Of a DNA stretch of 64,000 nt, positions 58,127-64,000 are shown piece by piece. The stretch lies in the NCBI RefSeq assembly GCF_010093535.1, contig NW_022985201.1, positions 547,692 through 611,691 of the forward strand, in the 5' to 3' direction. Under the pieces are notes generated by a model. The model was not told the origin of the DNA, ran no database searches, and saw only the letters and a program-made list of their open reading frames with translations. The translations under genes and the position numbers were made by a program. Positions within the stretch are counted from its first letter, which is position 1; every line of letters begins with the position of its first letter. This DNA comes from Lindgomyces ingoldianus (Eukaryota > Ascomycota > Dothideomycetes > Pleosporales > Lindgomycetaceae).

Positions 58127-59147
58127 GTTCTTCCCTGCTACCTAGTGTGTTATATATAAACAAATTAACGCCCGCTTCTAAATCTCTCACCACCTAGAGA
58201 TAAGCCTAAACTTTAATGTTATAACTATAAAATTTCACTAGTGGGGCGTTGTAGTAAGGCAAGGCATAGAATTCATTGTTCTCTAACAGAAGCTGACATA
58301 CAAGCGTGAGGGCATTTCTAAAAGCTCGTATATGTTTTATTAAAGACTATTACTTGACTAGCCTTTAGCCTAACCTAGCAGGTCTAACTTCTGTTATCTT
58401 AGAGCCTACAGTGTCTCTTAAGCATGATATATTAACATGATAGCCTTATTTCTAGTAACTCTATATACAGAACCTAAACTCCTCTTTACCAATTGCATTT
58501 TCTTTAATATTTAAGGAATTTGTGATGTTACTTTATCTAAATACGCTTCATTGTATTTCTATTAAGAAATGTAAAATTAAGAATTTATAGCAGAATATGT
58601 TTAGTAATAATAGCACTTCCTTCTATTATGCTAGTGTGTTATAATATTCACTAAGAGCTTAAGGCTGTACCTGTAGCGCTAGCCTAACCTAGTTGATGTA
58701 GAGGTATTTATCGTTGTTAAGATGCTGAAACTCGGTGTACCTGTTGTTGCCGGATGAATTTTTCAAGCTTTTAGTAGTAGGATTAGACTTTCTAGGGCCA
58801 GCCCTGTCGCTCCGTCGGTGTTCTAGGCCATAATGCACTTGTCTGAGTAGTGGGTACAGACAGGGCTTCCAACAAGGCGTAGTACTGTACGATTGGGCGA
58901 TTTTAAGGCCTGTACGGGTGAGATTTTGTGTACGTTCGTACAACAGGGAGGAGGAGAGGTAGGTGTACGTATTGTAACTGTTACAGCTCACGTGATCTGT
59001 ACAAGTAGTACAATTTAATTAAAGTACGCTGTACTCTAGTTAAAACAGCTAAGACTATAGGTCTCTAGAGACGCAAGATTAAGGTCTAATTAACTATAAA
59101 ATAACTAGTTCTCCCTAGTAACAAGAGCAGATAGGACTAGATAAGGC
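58127..59147. other. AT-rich flank, no supported gene
   Basis: TA-rich, stop-dense sequence in 58140-58680 looks like an old mutated repeat. 58690-59000 is more balanced, but its minus ORF (58689-58991) shows no family. Confidence 0.4.
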
Positions 59148-59440
59148 TGTAACGGCACAGGCAAGACAATGGGTCCGAATGCGGTAGGAATCCACTCAGA
59201 GGCATATGGGAGTGCGTGGGGACTCAATGACCTGGGAATCTCATTGACACCTATAGGCCTTGTACGAAGGATATCAGAAAACTACCGAGCTAGCTAAGGG
59301 GAGAGGTGCGACTAAATACTTGTTGGGGGAATAGGGGTAACTGCGGGGGACAGGGTCGAGTCATGGTCGGGGCCGATACGGGGACCCTTCGGATAGGTTC
59401 CGAGCGACCCGAGATGGAACGATTCATGAGAATCGTTACA
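59148..59440 (-). repeat. Solo LTR (TGTAAC...GTTACA family), well preserved
   Basis: A 293-bp copy, reverse to the one at 18001, starts TGTAACGGCACAGG, ends AATCGTTACA and is flanked by AAGGC (59143-59147 and 59441-59445). It keeps normal GC although AT-rich relics lie on its right. A small minus ORF overlapping it is spurious. Confidence 0.9.
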
Positions 59441-61470
59441 AAGGCCTGCAAGGCGGCAAAAAGCGTAGATAGATAACTCTGCAATAGAAAATAGTCTGTA
59501 ATAGGCATTTTTAAGACAACAGACTGCAGATAGATAGATTAAAACCCTTAGAAAGAGATTTAAGCGTCCTTGCAAAAATTTTGGCCAATCAGAGCCCTAG
59601 AAGCCCCCCTAAGCGCTCCCCGCAGGCCTCCTGCTCGCCAGAGCCCTCCTACCCCTCCAGAACCCCTATACAAACTTCCCAAAAGGGTAATAACATACTA
59701 TAACAGTTTATAAATAAATGCATAAGCGGAGCTTGTTTTAAGTCACTTATTAAACTCTTTCTAGAGAAGAAGACTGCATTAGAAGAAGCCTATAAAAGAA
59801 GACTATAAGCAGAGTAGATAATAAAAAGTAGTCTATAAACTAAAACCTATAAACTATATTCTTATAAATTTTACATAAAGACCTATATACCTATAAATGC
59901 TATATAAAAAAAAACCTCTTAGTAAGTCTGTCTACACAAGTACTTATTAGCAAAGTTAAAGTACTAGCTAAAATTCTAAGCAATGCAAATAACAAGCTGC
60001 ACATCTTAAGCCTAGATAGTAATGCGCTTACTATAGATAGCAGCTAGCTAAGTGCTTATAAATTAATAAGTCTAATACTTTATCTAATACTAATACATTA
60101 GCACTTACATTCTATTAAAGTTATAATAAAGAACTTAGTAGTTATTTATAATGCATAAAGTGCCTACTTACTCTAGTAGAAAGGTTTATTATATTAACAT
60201 GTACACATGCTAGTAGTTGCTCTTTAGTAGTAGTTAACTTAAAAAGGTTTAGTAAAAAGCTAGAATTAAAGTTATTTATATTTTTTTAAAGTAAAATAAA
60301 TTCTTTTTTATGTCTATGTTTAAGCAAATTAGTAGCGCACTTTTTATAAGTACTTTATTAATTTAATCCTATGTTAAACTACTTTTAATTACAAGTAGTG
60401 CATGTATCTAACTTAATATTAAGTAGACCTTTATAGAAGTTGTTAATATAGCCTTTATTAACTTCTAGTATAGCCTAGTTTTTAAGAAATTTAACATTAT
60501 TAAAATTTATAAGTATAGGTGTAAATAGAAAATTATACGCACAGTGCTTAGCATTTAAGAAGATATTTATATTAATGTTCTTATCTAAACTATTACTAAG
60601 GTTGTTTTTATTTATACCTACTCTCTATAACTAAAAGAGTGTAGACTAAAACCTTTTTTATGTTAATAGTAGCTTTTAAGTACATTATATACTTAAACTA
60701 ATTAGAGTAAATAGCATAAGTAGTATATTAAAAAGGTTACCTAATAGGCTAGAGATTTTATATTAGAGAAATTATTAAGGCGTCTATTATATAAAAATGT
60801 TGTAAAGAAGAGAGCTTAATAGGCTAAAGTTTATAAAAGGTAATACATGTACTAGTTTTTTATTTATAGTATAAATATTAACCTTACTCTTTAATTAGTA
60901 ACACTTTTAATATAAAGTCTTTTACTTGCTATTTCTTTTAAACATGTTATTTGCCTAGTCTAATAGCGTAGAACAATAACAATATAGGGGTACTAGAGGA
61001 GACAACAGCGGGATATAGAGTTGTAGTCTGTTATTTGCAACATATGTAATATTAGCAAGAGCGCGCCTCTTAGCTAGCAGTAGAGGTATAGGGCTGCCCT
61101 AGGTAGGGCGCTTCTTTGCCTAGATTTATGTATTACAGGGCGCACATTAAACCTTTTATTAAAGGAACGTCCTGTCTTTTTATAGATCTATAGAGTAATA
61201 ATAATTATTATAAAGTAGGGGAGGTTTATTAGTGTTAAATAGCAGAGGTACTATGTTATAGGTTATAGCAGGAGGTATTAGACAGGTATTAGACAACACG
61301 CGCAGTAAGGTTTTAGTTTTCGCGCAGGAAATAATTATCTAAGGATCTGCTGTTTTTATGCTTATGTGAGCCTAAAAAGGCTAAAAGCAGTAATTCTTAG
61401 CTGCTAAGCCCTAACTGAAGAAAACTAAAGTCCACAGAAAGGAGCGGAGCAAGCTCCGCTAACAATCCAT
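59441..61470. mobile_element. RIP-degraded repeat block, class unresolved
   Basis: From 59,690 to 61,430 the sequence is TA-rich and without ORFs, like the other RIP-affected elements. AGCGGAGCTTG at 59725-59735 is mirrored by CAAGCTCCGCT at 61450-61460, which could be short terminal inverted repeats of a 1.74-kb element, but the TA target duplication is not clean. No protein remnant was recognised. Confidence 0.45.
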
Positions 61471-61600
61471 ACTACGTACCGTGCCTAGGGCATCATTAAA
61501 CGTACGGTACGGCTCACGAACTCGGTAGGTTCGTACTGATCACATGACTGTTACGGTTCACTTTGTACGGACCGTAGTACGGCCCGTTGGAAGCCCTGGG
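61471..61600. repeat. GC-rich palindromic island, MITE-like
   Basis: TACGTACCGTGCCTAGGGC, CGTACGGTACGG, CTCACGAACTCGG and TTGTACGGACCGTAGTACGG form nested short palindromes. It overlaps the 3' end of the rhodopsin-like pseudogene, whose last codons (about QRAVLRSVQSEP) appear to come from it. Confidence 0.4.
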
Positions 61601-62553
61601 TACAGATAGCTGACAATACAGGCAAGCAAGCGCAGATAATGCCGAGCATAGGCTCCATGGTGCCCAAAATAACGAACATCCGGATCGATGCCATAATATT
61701 GTCCTGGTTGAGCCTAAGGACATACTTTAGGCGCACGCCGTACACCAAGCAGATGCCTAAGCTAATACTGGAGATGAATATCGCGCCAATCTTCTTCTTC
61801 TTCTTCGTCGCCACCTGAAGTTTCCACAGCATCTGCATGGGCAGTGCGAGGATGGTTATGTCCTCAATTGTAATGACGATAACCCTAATTAGGTATGTAA
61901 GGTTCAGAGAGCCGCACTTGCTGTAGATCCTCTTATCCCAAAGGAATGCGAGCGATCGACATAGCACTAAGATTGGGACCATAAATATAAAAGCACTGGC
62001 AACGCAAATACCCCTCCACAATCCACACGGCGCAACGAAACTGTGAGCTGGCGAGGCCAAAGACTGAAACGTACAGATGCAAGATAGATATCTTTATAGC
62101 CAATGTGGCCATCGCCCTATTTTCTATGTCAGTGACGCCAAGAAACGACTGGTATTAGGGTTATTATTGAATGGGCATACTATGGGATGCCACCAGCTAG
62201 GAAGAGTTCTCCGACTGTAAAGACGGTCTCTATACCACCCCATTTCTCTACAAGGTCTATGACGTGAGGGCCAGCGCTACCATTTTGTACGCCAGCGACG
62301 TCCGTAAAGTATAGGTCGGAGACGAAAAATTACGAAAACCCAGTACTATGTTGGCTAACAGGCTACGCAAAAGTGAATGCTTGGCTTACCAAAGTTGTGA
62401 ACATGCCCAGCCATTTAACTCTAGGTTGAGCCTTCTAAGGTGGCGGGTCTAGTATCTAATAATGATAGGGATATAGTTGAGTGCTAGAAAGACGCTGTTA
62501 ACAATGAACATCTTTCTCCCATTCTTATTTCTGGTGAGTGGAATGTTCACCAT
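61551..62553 (-). pseudogene. Fungal rhodopsin-like integral membrane protein, decayed
   Basis: The start at 62553 reads NGRKMFIVNSVFLALNYIPI then IIRY, stop, TRH, matching the first helix and the RxYTR motif of the fungal rhodopsin-like (PF20684-type) family, with a nonsense codon in the motif. After a probable intron come NGSAGPHVIDLVEKWGGIET and FTVGELFLAGGIP, stop, YAH. A 169-codon open part (61551-62060) then gives the later helices: ICVASAFIFMVPILVLCRSL, AFLWDKRIYSKCGSLNLT, EDITILALPMQMLWKLQ, KKKKKIGAIFISSISLG and MEPMLGIICACLPVLSAI. Order and spacing are complete but at least two stops interrupt it. The 3' end runs into a GC-rich palindromic island. Intact relatives are often found near secondary-metabolite loci; function is unknown. 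Confidence 0.7.
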
Positions 62554-64000
62554 GGTGTTGATGATTGCGCTACTAGTCACGTATAAAGAGTGGGCTTGAA
62601 GTCAAAGGAAGGGGCACAAATTGTGATGCTTAGGCAAACGCGTGCGTTACCGGAGCTCTGTAGAAGGTGTACGATAGGAGGGGTGATAATACTGGAACTC
62701 AGAGAAACGTAAGAAAGTGGAAATGTCTGGGCATTGTAGTGGGATGAAGCGGCGACACTTGCATCTAAACTGTGATTAGCCACGCCATTATCTGCAAATA
62801 ACACTCCAGGTTCGAGCCCAGTTAACTAGGATGCAAGGAGTAGTCAGGCAGCGGAAATTGAGCGCATATTTGAGGCAATACAGGGCAATCCTCCCATAGA
62901 AACAATGCTTTAAAGCAAAATTAAGTCCCGCGCGCGGGGTCTATATACAGCCAAACATAAGCATATATGGGTGTCACATGGTATCACCCCAATAAGTATC
63001 TAGCTTTGACGAACATATGAACTTAAAGCGTTCACAGGTAGAATGCAATAAGATCCCACCCCTTTGCTCTTAGACTTAGACTAAAGTCTGTACATGCGGC
63101 TCATGAGCTGTTGTATAACATTAAAGAACGCAACTTATACCTTAATGTCTAATCCAGAGTTAGAAAGCAAGAGTACTACATGGAGCCACTCTCTAAGGCG
63201 ATACTTAGAATTTATTAGATAGTGGGACTCTGAATTCTAGATGCGCAATACTTCGCCTAGTTTATGCGCAAAACGGACCGTCCCCGCAGCCCCCAGAATG
63301 GGTGCGAACATACGTTAATCACCGACATATGGGGATTCCAAGATTTAGAATGAAACAGGAATAACAGGGGGAAAAACATTACGCCATCTTAAATTCTAGC
63401 GGAATGAAAAGAGGGTGGATTTAGTCGATATTGGAGAGGGCGCTGATCTAAAAAATTTCCGCGGTACTCCGTCTAGCCTGCAAAATGGCGAGTTTTTAAT
63501 TAATGGCTACTTATAAAGTAGACGAGAAAGCGGCGGAGGCACTGTAGTCGGGCTAGCGAACTAAGGAAAAGGGGATGAGGAGGTACCCTAATGAGGGGAA
63601 GGCGAGCATTTTATAGACGTCTAAAGCGTCGAGGCAATCAGATGAGACGCTATTCCTGATGTAGATAAGCGCAATGACTGTACTAAACCCGAAGGGGGAA
63701 TTCCCCGGACAGATATTACCAGCGATAGAGAAGAGACCGCATGTAAAACGCGCCGTGCCTAATACATCGCCATCCAACCCGTTTTGCTCTGGGTTTCCAT
63801 GGACCTCGCCGGGACTCTCCGAGCACCCCCAGGTGTACAAACAGCTCTTTGCCTTTGCCAGGATAACGCTCTTTGTGAAGAGTGCCGGACTCCCACCTTG
63901 ACGCCAGAAGAAGACTCGCGAACCCTCGTTTACACCTCACATCATAGAACCGGCCAATCCTAGTATTTAGGACATAGAAATTTGCTTGAACCAGTTGTTT
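62554..64000. other. Right edge, no supported gene
   Basis: ORFs at 62577-62804, 63553-63840 and 63716-63940 (minus) and 63674-63901 (plus) overlap and show no family. The sequence is of mixed composition. The rhodopsin pseudogene promoter would lie at the left of this stretch. Confidence 0.4.

Noticed and set aside
1..64000. CRISPR arrays, bacterial operons, tRNA or rRNA genes
   Set aside because: The sequence is fungal; no regularly spaced direct repeats with unique spacers, and no convincing tRNA A/B-box pairs were found by eye.

Overview
The window is from a filamentous ascomycete (Pezizomycotina). Genes carry short introns of about 47-115 nt with GTRNGT-like donors and CTRAY branch points. 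Several products are typical of these fungi: LCL2, a UstYa-type DUF3328 protein, an AA9 lytic polysaccharide monooxygenase and a fungal rhodopsin-like protein. The repeats are strongly mutated towards TA, as expected from repeat-induced point mutation (RIP). I cannot fix the genus; a leotiomycete or dothideomycete is a guess.

Layout. 1-18.45 kb is an AT-rich nest of dead transposons: a palindromic satellite, an inverted truncated Copia copy, a complete 6.48 kb Copia relic (2312-8789, target duplication TAAAT), minus-strand Gypsy relics with a 419-bp TRIM-like element inside, and a TIR DNA transposon nested in a palindromic relative. A 290-bp solo-LTR family occurs at 3755, 18001 and 59148, each copy with its own 5-bp target duplication. 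18.5-51.5 kb is mostly balanced-composition genic DNA, interrupted at 35132-36967 by a RIP-degraded pogo/Fot1-like element. 51.5-64 kb is gene-poor, with one apparently intact AA9 gene, decayed genes and an AT-rich repeat block at about 58.1-61.4 kb.

Genes. In order: an ACT-domain protein (CASTOR-like), a small multi-pass membrane protein, LCL2, a long coiled-coil protein, a single-pass membrane protein, WDR83/MORG1 and pICln (divergent, sharing a 307-bp promoter), a UstYa-family protein, a Kex2-processed repeat peptide precursor, NOB1, two unrecognised genes and AA9.

The most interesting locus is 41.1-43.8 kb. A UstYa-like gene with two HxxHC motifs lies divergent to a small secreted precursor made of five near-identical 19-residue, Tyr-rich repeats separated by Lys-Arg. 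This is the gene pairing of fungal dikaritin-type ribosomal cyclic peptides. Here it is reduced to two genes between the housekeeping genes pICln and NOB1, with the core YSAAYYDDP, which I do not recognise from any described product.
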